Shown in pieces: positions 25,718 through 33,345 of a stretch of DNA of 64,000 nucleotides. The position numbers and the translations under genes are program-made. Under the pieces are notes generated by a model. That model was not told the origin of the DNA and made no database searches. It was given only the letters and a program-made list of their open reading frames with translations. The stretch spans positions 106,296 through 170,295 of the forward strand of contig NZ_BAAAUX010000023.1 of the NCBI RefSeq assembly GCF_039534165.1, given 5' to 3'. Position 1 is the stretch's first letter. Each line of letters begins with the position of its first letter. This stretch comes from Saccharopolyspora_D taberi. Its GTDB lineage: Bacteria; Actinomycetota; Actinomycetes; Mycobacteriales; Pseudonocardiaceae.

Positions 25718-26676
25718 TGACGGGAGTCGTCGAATCCGTCGGGGCGGAGATCTCCGCCCCGACGGGCGGCCTCGCGGCGCGCACGACGGGCCTGCGCAAG
25801 GTTTACGGCTCGACGGTCGCGGTCGCCGGTGTCGACCTCGAAGTCCCGCGCGGAGCGGTGGTCGGGGTGCTCGGGCCGAACGGCTCGGGCAAGACCACCA
25901 CGATCCGGATGCTGCTCGGGCTGACCCAGCCCACGGCGGGTTCGGTCGAAGTGCTCGGGCACGAGATGCCCACGCACGGTGACCGGGTGCTGCCGAGGGT
26001 GGGTGCGCTGGTCGAGGGACCCGGGTTCCACCCGTTCCTGTCCGGGCGCGAGAACCTGCTGCGGTGCGCGGCGATGGAACCGGCGCTGGACTCCGGGGAA
26101 ATCCGGTCGGCGGTCGGCGACGCGCTGGAGCGGGTCGGGCTCGCCGGGGCCGCGCACCGCCGGTACCGCGGCTACTCGCTGGGCATGAAGCAGCGGCTCG
26201 GCCTCGCGGCGGCGCTGCTGGTTGCGCGCGACCTGGTCGTGCTCGACGAACCGACCAACGGCCTGGATCCCGCCGGGACCAGGGAGATCCGCCGGATCAT
26301 CGCCGATCTGCACAAGGTCGGGACGACGGTCCTGGTCTCCTCGCACCTGCTGTCGGAGGTGGAGGCGACGTGCACGCACGTCGCGGTGATGCACCAGGGC
26401 TCGCTCGTCGCCCAGGGCGATCTGGCGACGTTGCTGGAGTCCGGCGGGCCGCACCTGCTGGTGTCGACGGCGGACGTCGAGGGTGGGCTGCACGCGTTGC
26501 GGGACAACGGGATCCCAGCACGCGAGGAGGACGGCGTGCTCCGGGTCGAGCTGACCGAGGTGGATCCGCCCGAGGTCATCGCGACGCTGGTGCACGCCGG
26601 AGTCGGAGTGCACGAGGCGCGGCGCGGTCGCGCCGGGCTGGAGGACCTGTTCGCTCGGTTGACGGAGGAACCATGA
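25717..26676 (+). CDS. ABC transporter ATP-binding protein (exporter, DrrA/CcmA-like)
   Basis: A 319 aa ATPase. Walker A is GPNGSGKTT (near residue 51), the signature reads YSLGMKQRL, Walker B is LVVLDEPTNGLDP, and the H-loop is SSHLLSEVE. The ~70-residue C-terminal extension is typical of antibiotic or bacitracin-type exporter ATPases. Its start overlaps the LolA-like stop (TGATG). It likely powers the membrane protein at 26867-27706. Substrate unknown; the pairing with a LolA-like protein and a two-component system suggests envelope lipid or drug export. Confidence 0.92.
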   Translation: MTGVVESVGAEISAPTGGLAARTTGLRKVYGSTVAVAGVDLEVPRGAVVGVLGPNGSGKTTTIRMLLGLTQPTAGSVEVLGHEMPTHGDRVLPRVGALVEGPGFHPFLSGRENLLRCAAMEPALDSGEIRSAVGDALERVGLAGAAHRRYRGYSLGMKQRLGLAAALLVARDLVVLDEPTNGLDPAGTREIRRIIADLHKVGTTVLVSSHLLSEVEATCTHVAVMHQGSLVAQGDLATLLESGGPHLLVSTADVEGGLHALRDNGIPAREEDGVLRVELTEVDPPEVIATLVHAGVGVHEARRGRAGLEDLFARLTEEP

Positions 26677-26870
26677 GCGACCATCCCGCACCGCACACGC
26701 CCCACGGCACCGAAGCGGAGTCCGCTGTGGACACAATGCATCCCCGCGCGACCGGAGGTCTTGCGCAACCGAAGGTCCTCAGTCCGCGCCGGTACTGCCA
26801 TCGGTGGCGCACTGGCGTCAGCACACCAGCCGAGGTCGCAACGCACCGACCCGTCAAGGAGGAAACATGA
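26673..26870 (+). CDS. Possible small protein bridging the ABC genes
   Basis: A 65-codon frame starting with an ATGA overlap on the ATPase stop and ending with an ATGA overlap on the permease start, so it fills the 190 bp gap exactly. It would encode MSDHPAPHTPHGTEAE and onward, His/Pro/Thr-rich, without membrane segments. GC at third positions (about 71 percent by eye) is well below its neighbours, which argues against coding. The alternative is a plain intergenic leader that happens to be open. The permease has its own strong SD (AAGGAGG). Confidence 0.3.
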   Translation: MSDHPAPHTPHGTEAESAVDTMHPRATGGLAQPKVLSPRRYCHRWRTGVSTPAEVATHRPVKEET

Positions 26871-27706
26871 CGACGGCCGTCGCGGCACGCACGACCGCTC
26901 CGCTGGGGCGAGTGCTGCTGGCCGAACTGCGGTGGGTGCTGCGCCGTCCCCGCAACCTGGCATCGCTGGCGGTACTGGCGCTGATGCCGGTGCTGATCGG
27001 CATCGCCGTGGTCCTGACCGGCGGCCCGGACGGGGGCGACGGGCCACCGGCGCTGGCCACGGTGGCTGGCAACGGGCTGGTGCTCCCGGTGGCGACGCTG
27101 GTGCTCGCGCAGTCGATGCTGCTTCCGCTGGTCGTCAGCATGACCGCGGCGGACGCGCTCGCCGGTGAGTCCGCGCACGGAACCCTGCGCGGGTTGGTGA
27201 TGGCACCGATCAGCCGGACCCGGCTGGTCGGCGTCAAGGCCGTGGGCGTGCTGGTCATGACCGTGCTGTCGGTGGTCGTGATCGGTGTCAGCGGGGTGCT
27301 CACCGGCCTGGTGATCGTCGGCGGCGGTGACCTGGTCACGATGTCGGGGACGACGCTGCCGATGGGCTCCGGGCTGGGGCGGGTCGCGCTCGCGGTCGGC
27401 TGGTCGGTGGTGCAGATGGCGGCGGTCGGAGCGATCGCGCTGGCCATCTCGTCGTTCACCGACCACCCGCTGATGGTCATGGTCACCACCATGGGCGCGC
27501 TGATCGTGTTCGGCGTGCTCGGGGCGCTGCCCGCCCTGGATTGGCTGCACCCGCTGCTGATCACGAAGGGATGGGCGTCGGTGATGGAGGTCCTCCGGGA
27601 CCCGATCGCGACCGGCCCGCTCGTGGACGGCCTGCTCCGCGCGGGCTGCTACGTGGTGATCGGGGTTTCCGCAGCGGTGTTCCGGATGTCATCGAAGGAC
27701 GTGTGA
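26867..27706 (+). CDS. ABC transporter permease (ABC-2 type)
   Basis: A 279 aa membrane protein with six predicted helices. The first is after LAELRWVLRRPRNLASLAV, others include VLVMTVLSVVVIGVSGVLTG and LMVMVTTMGALIVFGVLGAL. The GESAHGTLRGLVMAPISR segment is the coupling region of ABC-2 permeases. ATG 26867 has AAGGAGGAAAC upstream. It is the partner of the ATPase at 25717-26676 in the operon of the LolA-like protein. A decayed transposase begins ~45 bp downstream. Confidence 0.88.
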   Translation: MTTAVAARTTAPLGRVLLAELRWVLRRPRNLASLAVLALMPVLIGIAVVLTGGPDGGDGPPALATVAGNGLVLPVATLVLAQSMLLPLVVSMTAADALAGESAHGTLRGLVMAPISRTRLVGVKAVGVLVMTVLSVVVIGVSGVLTGLVIVGGGDLVTMSGTTLPMGSGLGRVALAVGWSVVQMAAVGAIALAISSFTDHPLMVMVTTMGALIVFGVLGALPALDWLHPLLITKGWASVMEVLRDPIATGPLVDGLLRAGCYVVIGVSAAVFRMSSKDV

Positions 27707-27751
27707 GCCGGTGGCCGACGCGGTCCGATCTACCGGCGCTGCCCGGAACAC

Positions 27752-28018
27752 CTAGATCGTGTCTGTTGTGTCGCGACCCGCAGCTGCTCGCCCGGGTCGA
27801 GGGCTGCCGGTCGTGGCCCACAAGGGCTACGTACCGGCTGAACCGACCGCCACCTCGCCGAGCGAGACGCCCGGCTCCTGCGACCGTCCTACCGCAACCG
27901 CGCCCCGCACCCCGCCCAGCACCTGCTCAAACCGATCCTCACGGTGACCTGCGCGATCCGGCACCACCGCGCCACCGGCCAGCCCATCACCCGCTCCCCG
28001 ACCACCTACGACCACTGA
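27752..28018 (+). pseudogene. Decayed IS982-family transposase remnant
   Basis: Three overlapping frames together read as the C-terminal part of an IS982-type transposase. They are RDPQLLARVEG (from 27772), LPVVAHKGYVPAE (about 27805-27845), and LAERDARLLRPSYRNRAP to HRATGQPITRS and TYDH then stop (27850-28018). Intact homologues, as I recall them, read ADKGYVSAEL, LLRPSYRNRTPRPGEHLLK and ATGQPVTRSLIAYDH. At least two frameshifts and an internal deletion (after LLKPI) separate them. The sequence CTAGATCGTGTCTG at 27752-27765 may be the left terminal repeat. No functional protein can be made. The ~340 bp between the permease and the GNAT gene hold only this. Confidence 0.7.
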
Positions 28019-28050
28019 TCAATCAGGACTTGATCGTCTAGATTGAGCCG

Positions 28051-28467
28051 GTGGATTTCGAGGTGGATGACTCGCCGGAGCGGATCGACCGCGACGTCGT
28101 GTGGGAGTTCGTGTCGACCGACGCGTACTGGTCCCGCTGGCGCACCCGCTCGGACGTGGAGCGCCAGCTGGACCACGCCTGGCGCGTCGTCGGCGCGTAC
28201 GAGAAGCCGAGCGGCCGGATGATCGGCTTCGCCCGCGCGTTCTCCGACGGCGTGGCCAGCGCCTACCTCGCCGACGTGTTCACCGTCGCCGCCGCACGAG
28301 GCCAGGGCGTCGGCAAGGCCCTGGTCCGCGCGATGGTCGAGGAAGGCCCGGGCGCCAAGTTCCGCTGGATGCTGCACACCGAAGACGCCCACGGCCTCTA
28401 CGAGTCCTTCGGCTTCGCCCCGCCGGACCGGACGTACCTCGAACGCCCGTCCCGCTTCACCACCTGA
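28051..28467 (+). CDS. GNAT-family N-acetyltransferase
   Basis: A 138 aa acetyltransferase. The acetyl-CoA pyrophosphate loop is ARGQGVGKALV (R/Q-x-x-G-x-G/A) near residue 85, preceded by strand ASAYLADVFTVAAA and followed by LHTEDAHGLYESFGFAP. The substrate class is unknown; the SDAYWSRWRTR N-terminal region resembles single-domain GNATs acting on small amines. The start is GTG 28051. Its 3' end overlaps the end of the convergent thiQ by 11 bp. It lies immediately after the decayed insertion sequence. Confidence 0.88.
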   Translation: MDFEVDDSPERIDRDVVWEFVSTDAYWSRWRTRSDVERQLDHAWRVVGAYEKPSGRMIGFARAFSDGVASAYLADVFTVAAARGQGVGKALVRAMVEEGPGAKFRWMLHTEDAHGLYESFGFAPPDRTYLERPSRFTT

Positions 28468-30172
28468 CCCCCACGACGGCGACGCCGTCCGGCTCCAGCG
28501 CCAGCCGCACCACGTCTCCAACGCTCGGCGCACCGGCCGTCCCGGCCACCGCCTCCACACGCCCGACCTCCGGCGCCTCCGGCACCGTGACGGCCAGCCG
28601 CACGTGATCGTGCCGATGCACCCGCTCCGCAACGACGCCGATCACCGGCTTCGCCCAGCCGGCGGCAGCTCCGCGATGACCGTCGCCCTCCGGCACCGCA
28701 CCACCCGAACCACCTCGGCCACCCGAACCACCTTGGTCACCCGGGGCACTTGGGTTACCCAGGCCACCTCGGCCACCCGGAGCACCTCGATCTCCCGGGG
28801 CACCTCGGGCACCCGGAGCACCCTGGTCGCCCAGAGCACCTTGGCCGCCCAGGCCACCTCGGTCGCCTGGGGCACCCTGGTCGCCCGGAGCCGCTCCTCT
28901 GCCCGAAAACTCCCCGGCATCCGGAACCGGCTCGCGATCCGAGATCACCCCGTGGCCTGAAGCAGCCCGGACATCCGGAACCGGCTTGCCGTTCAGCCCC
29001 GCTCCATCCAAAACCGCCTCGGCGTCCAAGACCGCCCCAGCATCCGAGGCCACCCCACGATCCGAGGCCACCCCACGATCCGAAGCTGCCTCACGATCCG
29101 AAGCTGCCCCACGATCCGAAGCTGCCCCACAATCCGAGGCCGACGCACGATCCGGAGCCGCCCCAGCATCCGGAGCCGCCCCAGCATCCAAGACCGCCCC
29201 GGCATCCGAAGCCGCGCCGCCGCCGGAAACCGCACGACCACCCAGGGCCGCACCATCCGCAGCCACCTCGACCGGGCCCATCTCGACCGGGACCACCTCA
29301 CCGCCAAAACCACCCCCACCACCCGGCACCACCCCAAAACCAGCCCCGGCCCGCACGCCTGCGGCGCGCAGCCCGAGCCGCGCCTCCCCATCCGGCGCCC
29401 CCACAGCGACCTCCCCCAGCGCGCAGCTCGCGACTCCGTCGCTCACCCGCGCGGGCAGGAACGTGGTGCAGCCCAGGAACGCCGCGACTTCGTCGTCGGC
29501 GGGGTGGCTCCAGAGCGCCTCCGGCGTGTCGACCTGGAGCACGCTGCCGCGTGACATGACCGCGACGCGGTCGGCGAGGGTGAACGCCTCGTCGTGGTCG
29601 TGGGTGACGACGATGGCCGTCGCGTCGTCGCGGGCGAGCAGGGACGCCAAATCGACCGCCAGCTGCTCGCGCAGCATCCTGTCCAATGCGGACAGTGGCT
29701 CGTCGAGCAGCAGCAACCGCGGTTCCGCCGCGAGCGCGCGGGCCAGTGCGACGCGCTGGGCCTCACCTCCGGACAGCTCCGTCACGCGGCGGCGCTCGTA
29801 GCCCGCGAGGCCGACCAGTTCGAGCAGTTCCGCCACTCGTTCCGCGCGCCGGGCTCGGCCGGTGGAGCGCATGCGCAGGCCGAACTCCACATTGCCCGCG
29901 ACGTCCCGGTGTGGGAACAGCTGGCCGTCCTGGAAGACCATGCCGAAGCCGCGGCGGTGCACCGGGACCCGGGCCAGGTCTGCGCCGTCCCAGTGCACGC
30001 TGCCCGCCGACGGGCGTTCGAGGCCCGCGATCGCGCGCAGCAGCGTCGACTTGCCGCAGCCCGAAGGGCCCAGCAGGGCCAGCACTTCACCATCGGCCAA
30101 CTCGATGTCCACATCGGACACCGCGGGCTGCGATCCGTACCGGACCGACAGGCCGCTGACGTTCAGGCTCAT
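28457..30172 (-). CDS. thiQ: Thiamine ABC transporter ATPase with collagen-like insertion
   Basis: A 571 aa protein. Residues 1-235 are a normal importer ATPase with Walker A GPSGCGKST (35-43), Q-loop VFQDGQL, signature LSGGEAQR (133-140), Walker B LLLLDEP (153-159) and His191. Residues 236-275 begin a TOBE-like domain that is interrupted by about 230 residues of low complexity. Hexapeptide repeats of the ASDRGA type (318-385) come first, then about 20 Gly-X-Y triplets (430-489). The tail from KPVIGVVAERVHRHDHV onward resumes the TOBE fold. The usual ThiQ length is 230-350. The frame is continuous and its stop overlaps the GNAT gene. ATG 30172 overlaps the thiP stop (TGATG). The TPP riboswitch upstream of thiB defines the substrate as thiamine or a precursor. 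Confidence 0.85.
   Translation of the reverse strand: MSLNVSGLSVRYGSQPAVSDVDIELADGEVLALLGPSGCGKSTLLRAIAGLERPSAGSVHWDGADLARVPVHRRGFGMVFQDGQLFPHRDVAGNVEFGLRMRSTGRARRAERVAELLELVGLAGYERRRVTELSGGEAQRVALARALAAEPRLLLLDEPLSALDRMLREQLAVDLASLLARDDATAIVVTHDHDEAFTLADRVAVMSRGSVLQVDTPEALWSHPADDEVAAFLGCTTFLPARVSDGVASCALGEVAVGAPDGEARLGLRAAGVRAGAGFGVVPGGGGGFGGEVVPVEMGPVEVAADGAALGGRAVSGGGAASDAGAVLDAGAAPDAGAAPDRASASDCGAASDRGAASDREAASDRGVASDRGVASDAGAVLDAEAVLDGAGLNGKPVPDVRAASGHGVISDREPVPDAGEFSGRGAAPGDQGAPGDRGGLGGQGALGDQGAPGARGAPGDRGAPGGRGGLGNPSAPGDQGGSGGRGGSGGAVPEGDGHRGAAAGWAKPVIGVVAERVHRHDHVRLAVTVPEAPEVGRVEAVAGTAGAPSVGDVVRLALEPDGVAVVGVRW
28706..28885 (-). repeat. Gly-X-Y triplet repeat in thiQ
   Basis: DNA coding for residues 430-489 of the ATPase, read as GDQ GAP GDR GGL and so on, about 20 collagen-like triplets with one interruption (SAP). 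On the plus strand it shows as repeating CACC(T/C)xGG-type 9 and 18 bp units. Asp/Arg and Pro are frequent in X and Y. Confidence 0.85.
29018..29221 (-). repeat. 18 bp tandem repeat coding for ASD(R/A)(G/E)(A/V) hexapeptides in thiQ
   Basis: Tandem, slightly diverged 18 bp units code for residues 318-385 of ThiQ (ASDRGA, ASDREA, ASDRGV, ASDAGA). All units keep the frame, so unit loss or gain would not break the gene. Confidence 0.85.
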
Positions 30173-31797
30173 CAGAACTCCCCGACGGATTCGGCCCGGC
30201 CCCGCACCCGCTCGATGAGGACCACCGCCGCGATGGTGACGATCATCAGCAGGGCGCAGGCCGCGTAGGCCATCTGGCTGTTCAGCTCTCCCGGCCGGGA
30301 GACCAGCCTGCCGATCGCGACCGGCAGGGTGGGCGCGTCCGGGCGCGCCAGGAAGCTGGTGGCGCCGAACTCGCCGAGTGCCACCACGAAACCGAATCCC
30401 GCCGCTGCCACCACGGCTCGGGCCGCCAGCGGCACGTCGATCTCCCACCGCACCCGCCACGGGCTCGCGCCGAGCGTGGCGGCGGCCTGCCGCAGGCGGG
30501 CGTCGATCGCGCGCAGCACCGGCAGCACCATCCGGATCACCAGCGGTGTCACCACCAGCGCCTGCGCAAAGGGCACCAGCAACGGGGACGTGCGCAGGTC
30601 GCCCGGCAGCACGTCAAGCGTGATCAGGTAGCCGAACCCGACCGTCACCGCCGACACCCCCAGCGGCAGCATCAGCACCGTGTCGAGCAGTTCGGCCGTG
30701 GTCCGCCGCTGCACGCTGATCAGCACGAACGAGGCGAGCAGGCCGATCAGCAACGCCAGCCAGGTCGCGTCGACCGCGGTGCGGACCGAGTTCAGGGCGG
30801 CGTCGATGCCCGACACCTGCAGGGTGCCGCGCTCCCCCGTCCCCGCCAGCGCGCGGTAGCCCGCGAGGCTCCATCCGTCCCTTGTGGACACCGAGCGGAC
30901 GAGCAGGCCGATGATCGGCGTGAGCAGTCCGGCGACCACCGCCGCGGCCAGGCCCACGACCCACCACTCCCCGCCCTGCGGTCGGCGGGCCGTCTCCTCC
31001 GCCTTCCGCAGCCGCAGGGCGGTTTCGCGGCGACGGCGGGACACCGCCGCGATCACCAGCGCCGCGACCACCGCCGCCAGTTGCAGCAGCGACAGCGCCG
31101 CCGCTCCCGGGAGGTCGAGCAACTGCACGGTGCGCAGGTAGATCTCGGTTTCCAATGTCCGGAAGTCCCCGCCGCCCAGGACGAGCACGACGCCGAAACT
31201 CGTCGAGCAGAACAGGAAAACCACCGCCAGCGCCGAACCCAGCGCGGGCAGCAGCGCAGGCAGCGTCACCGACGTGAACGCGCGCAACCGCGACGCTCCC
31301 AGCGAACGCGCGGTGTCCTCGACCCGGCGGTCCAGATGCGTCCAGAGGCCGCCGACCGTGCGGGCCACGACGGCGACGTTGAAGAACGCGTTGGCCAGCA
31401 CGATCCCGGCCACGCTGACCCCGTCCGCACCACCGAACAGCGCGCGGAACGCCATGCCCACCACGAGCGTCGGCAGCACGAACGGCACCATGACCATCGC
31501 GCGCAGCACCATCTTGCCCGGAATCGTCAGCCGCGCCAGCACATACGCCAGCGGCATGCCGAGCACCAGCGCGACCACCGTGGAGGCGGCGGCCTGCCCG
31601 AGCGTGAAGGCGACCAGCCGCCAGGTGGCCGGATCGCCCAGCACACCGGCGATCCCGCCACCAACGCCCATCCCGACGATCACCGCGACCGGCCAGGCGA
31701 AGAACAGGCCGAGGAACCCGAGCACCAGCGCGGCGGCGGCACCGACGGCCGCGCGGTGCCCGCTGCCGACGCTCAGCCCCGCACCACCGAGCGCCAC
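30172..31797 (-). CDS. thiP: Thiamine ABC transporter permease
   Basis: A 541 aa permease with two fused membrane domains (about 12 helices), the ThiP/FbpB architecture. The two EAA coupling loops are visible as EDTARSLGASRLRAFTSVTLP and RQAAATLGASPWRVRWEIDVP. I place the start at GTG 31797 (VALGGAGLSV), which overlaps the thiB stop; the 29 codons further upstream run inside thiB and are unlikely. Operon order is thiB-thiP-thiQ on the minus strand with overlaps at both junctions. The exact start is uncertain because the SD is weak. Confidence 0.88.
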   Translation of the reverse strand: MALGGAGLSVGSGHRAAVGAAAALVLGFLGLFFAWPVAVIVGMGVGGGIAGVLGDPATWRLVAFTLGQAAASTVVALVLGMPLAYVLARLTIPGKMVLRAMVMVPFVLPTLVVGMAFRALFGGADGVSVAGIVLANAFFNVAVVARTVGGLWTHLDRRVEDTARSLGASRLRAFTSVTLPALLPALGSALAVVFLFCSTSFGVVLVLGGGDFRTLETEIYLRTVQLLDLPGAAALSLLQLAAVVAALVIAAVSRRRRETALRLRKAEETARRPQGGEWWVVGLAAAVVAGLLTPIIGLLVRSVSTRDGWSLAGYRALAGTGERGTLQVSGIDAALNSVRTAVDATWLALLIGLLASFVLISVQRRTTAELLDTVLMLPLGVSAVTVGFGYLITLDVLPGDLRTSPLLVPFAQALVVTPLVIRMVLPVLRAIDARLRQAAATLGASPWRVRWEIDVPLAARAVVAAAGFGFVVALGEFGATSFLARPDAPTLPVAIGRLVSRPGELNSQMAYAACALLMIVTIAAVVLIERVRGRAESVGEF

Positions 31798-32819
31798 TGC
31801 TCCACCCAACGGTCGCGGTTCTGCTGGACCTGCTCGGCAGGCAGTTCGGCGGGCCGCTCCGGCAGCGGCGCGCTGGTCTGCCAACCCGGCGGGAGCGGCA
31901 CGTCGCGCACCGAGGGGTAGACGTACATCGTGTCCGCGACCTGCGCCTGGAACTCGGGCGACAGCAGGAAGTCGACCACCTTCCCCGCGGCCTCCGGGTC
32001 CTTCGCGCCGGTCAGCACGCCGGCGTACTCGACCTGGCGGTAGCAGGTGTCCAGCAGTGCCTTCGTGCGCGAGGTCCCGTCCGGGTTCGTCTCGGCCGCG
32101 GGCGAGGAGGCGTAGGACAGCACGATCGGCCGCGGCCCCCTGCCGGCCGAACCGGAGAAGTCCTGGTTGTACGCCTCCTCCCAGCCGGAGGAGACCTTGA
32201 CGCCGTTGGCGGTCAGCTGCCGCCAGTAGTCCTGCCAGCCGTTCTCGCCGAACGCGGCGACGGTGTCGAGCAGGAACGCCAGCCCCGGCGAGGACGTGGC
32301 CGGATCCGGCACGGCGAACAGGTCCTTGTAGCGCGGGTCGGTCAGGTCGCGCAGCGTCGTCGGCTCCGGGAGGCCGTGCTGGGCGAACCAGCCGGTGTCG
32401 ATGTTGACGCAGACGTCGGCGACGTCGACCGCGGTCAGCCGGTTCTCCGGTTCCAGCGCGTAGCGCTCGGGGCCCTGGCCCGCGTTCGGCGGCCGGTGCG
32501 GCTGGAGCACGCCCTCGCGCAGGGCGCGGGAGGCGAACGTCGAATCGATTCCGTAGGTGACGTCGCCGATCGGGTTCGCCCTGGTCAGCGCCAGCTTGTT
32601 GGTGAGCTCGCCCGCGTCACCGCTGTTGACGACCTGGAGCGTGATGCCGGTCGACTCCTTGAACTTCGCCAGCAGGCCCTCGTCCGCGACGAACGAGTCG
32701 TGCGCGACGAGCGTGACGGTGCGGGCGCCCTGCCCGGCACCCTGCGTTCCGGCCAGCGAGCACCCGGCGGTCAGCACGGCCAGCGCGGTCGCTCCGGCGA
32801 GCTGCAGCAAACGGTTCAA
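31773..32819 (-). CDS. thiB: Thiamine ABC transporter substrate-binding lipoprotein
   Basis: A 348 aa lipoprotein with signal LAGATALAVLTAGC (lipobox LTAGC) and the ThiB/TbpA fold: VTLVAHDSFVADEGLLAKF, GDVTYGIDSTFASRAL, VCVNIDTGWF, and WEEAYNQDFSG in the hinge region. It presents extracellular thiamine to ThiPQ. The start is TTG 32819 with GGGAGG 4-5 nt upstream. The TPP riboswitch (32853-32953) in its leader both confirms the substrate class and explains regulation, since thiamine pyrophosphate would switch the operon off. Confidence 0.92.
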   Translation of the reverse strand: MNRLLQLAGATALAVLTAGCSLAGTQGAGQGARTVTLVAHDSFVADEGLLAKFKESTGITLQVVNSGDAGELTNKLALTRANPIGDVTYGIDSTFASRALREGVLQPHRPPNAGQGPERYALEPENRLTAVDVADVCVNIDTGWFAQHGLPEPTTLRDLTDPRYKDLFAVPDPATSSPGLAFLLDTVAAFGENGWQDYWRQLTANGVKVSSGWEEAYNQDFSGSAGRGPRPIVLSYASSPAAETNPDGTSRTKALLDTCYRQVEYAGVLTGAKDPEAAGKVVDFLLSPEFQAQVADTMYVYPSVRDVPLPPGWQTSAPLPERPAELPAEQVQQNRDRWVEQWRSVVRG

Positions 32820-32852
32820 CGATCCTCCCGATGTCCTGCCACGCAGCCGGCA

Positions 32853-32953
32853 CCGAGGGGCCTCCCTGCGCCGGCATGACCCGGTTCAGGTTCGACGGTC
32901 GAGGGGCTCGCCCCCTCCTCTCAGCCCAGCGTGCTGGACTCCCGTGGCCCCGG
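32853..32953 (-). ncRNA. TPP riboswitch (THI element)
   Basis: Minus-strand leader of thiB. The conserved CTGAGA core and the ACCTGAACCGGGTCATGCC stretch, followed by GGCGCAGGGA, are the universal TPP aptamer sequences. The outer P1 stem pairs CCGGGGCC (32946-32953) with GGCCCC and CGG near 32853-32862. About 33 nt separate the aptamer from the TTG start, including the SD at 32824-32829. No separate U-tract terminator is seen, so translational control (SD masking) is more likely than termination. Confidence 0.95.
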
Positions 32954-33009
32954 AAGTGTACGTCAGGGGGACGCTCGCGCCGGGCGCGGCGAGGGCCCAC
33001 CATGTGGGC

Positions 33010-33309
33010 ATGACCGAACTTCTCACCGACACCCAGGTGTCCGAGGCGCTCCAGCACCTGCCGGAGTGGCAGCAGGACGGCCCGAAGCTGACCAGGACCA
33101 TCGAGTTCGCCAGCTTTCCGCAGGCCATCCAGGCCGTGAACCGGATCGCCGAGATCGCCGAGAGCGAGAACCACCACCCCGACATGGACATCCGCTGGCG
33201 GAAGGTGACCTTCTGGTGCATCACCCACTCCGAGGGCGGCATCACCCAGAACGACGTCTCGCTGGCGCAGGAGATCGACTCGGTCGCCGACGCCTTCGCC
33301 AACGCCTGA
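33010..33309 (+). CDS. Pterin-4a-carbinolamine dehydratase
   Basis: A 99 aa PCD/DCoH-family enzyme with the motif ENHHPDMDIRW, strand KVTFWCITHSEGGIT and Asp in NDVSLA. The His-His-Pro-Asp and Thr-His residues form the dehydratase site. It recycles the carbinolamine formed by aromatic amino acid hydroxylases, or moonlights in molybdopterin or folate metabolism. ATG 33010 is 8 bp after another ATG in a different frame; the SD is weak. It is divergent from the thiamine operon. No phenylalanine hydroxylase gene is nearby. Confidence 0.93.
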   Translation: MTELLTDTQVSEALQHLPEWQQDGPKLTRTIEFASFPQAIQAVNRIAEIAESENHHPDMDIRWRKVTFWCITHSEGGITQNDVSLAQEIDSVADAFANA

Positions 33310-33345
33310 GCAACCGGGCGGAACCGTCGCCGGCGGTTCCGCTCC

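Noticed and set aside
28986..29801. Plus-strand frame with PPHDPKLPHDP-type repeats
   Set aside because: It is the antisense reading of the ThiQ repeats. The minus-strand protein has intact ATPase motifs on one side and a TOBE tail on the other.
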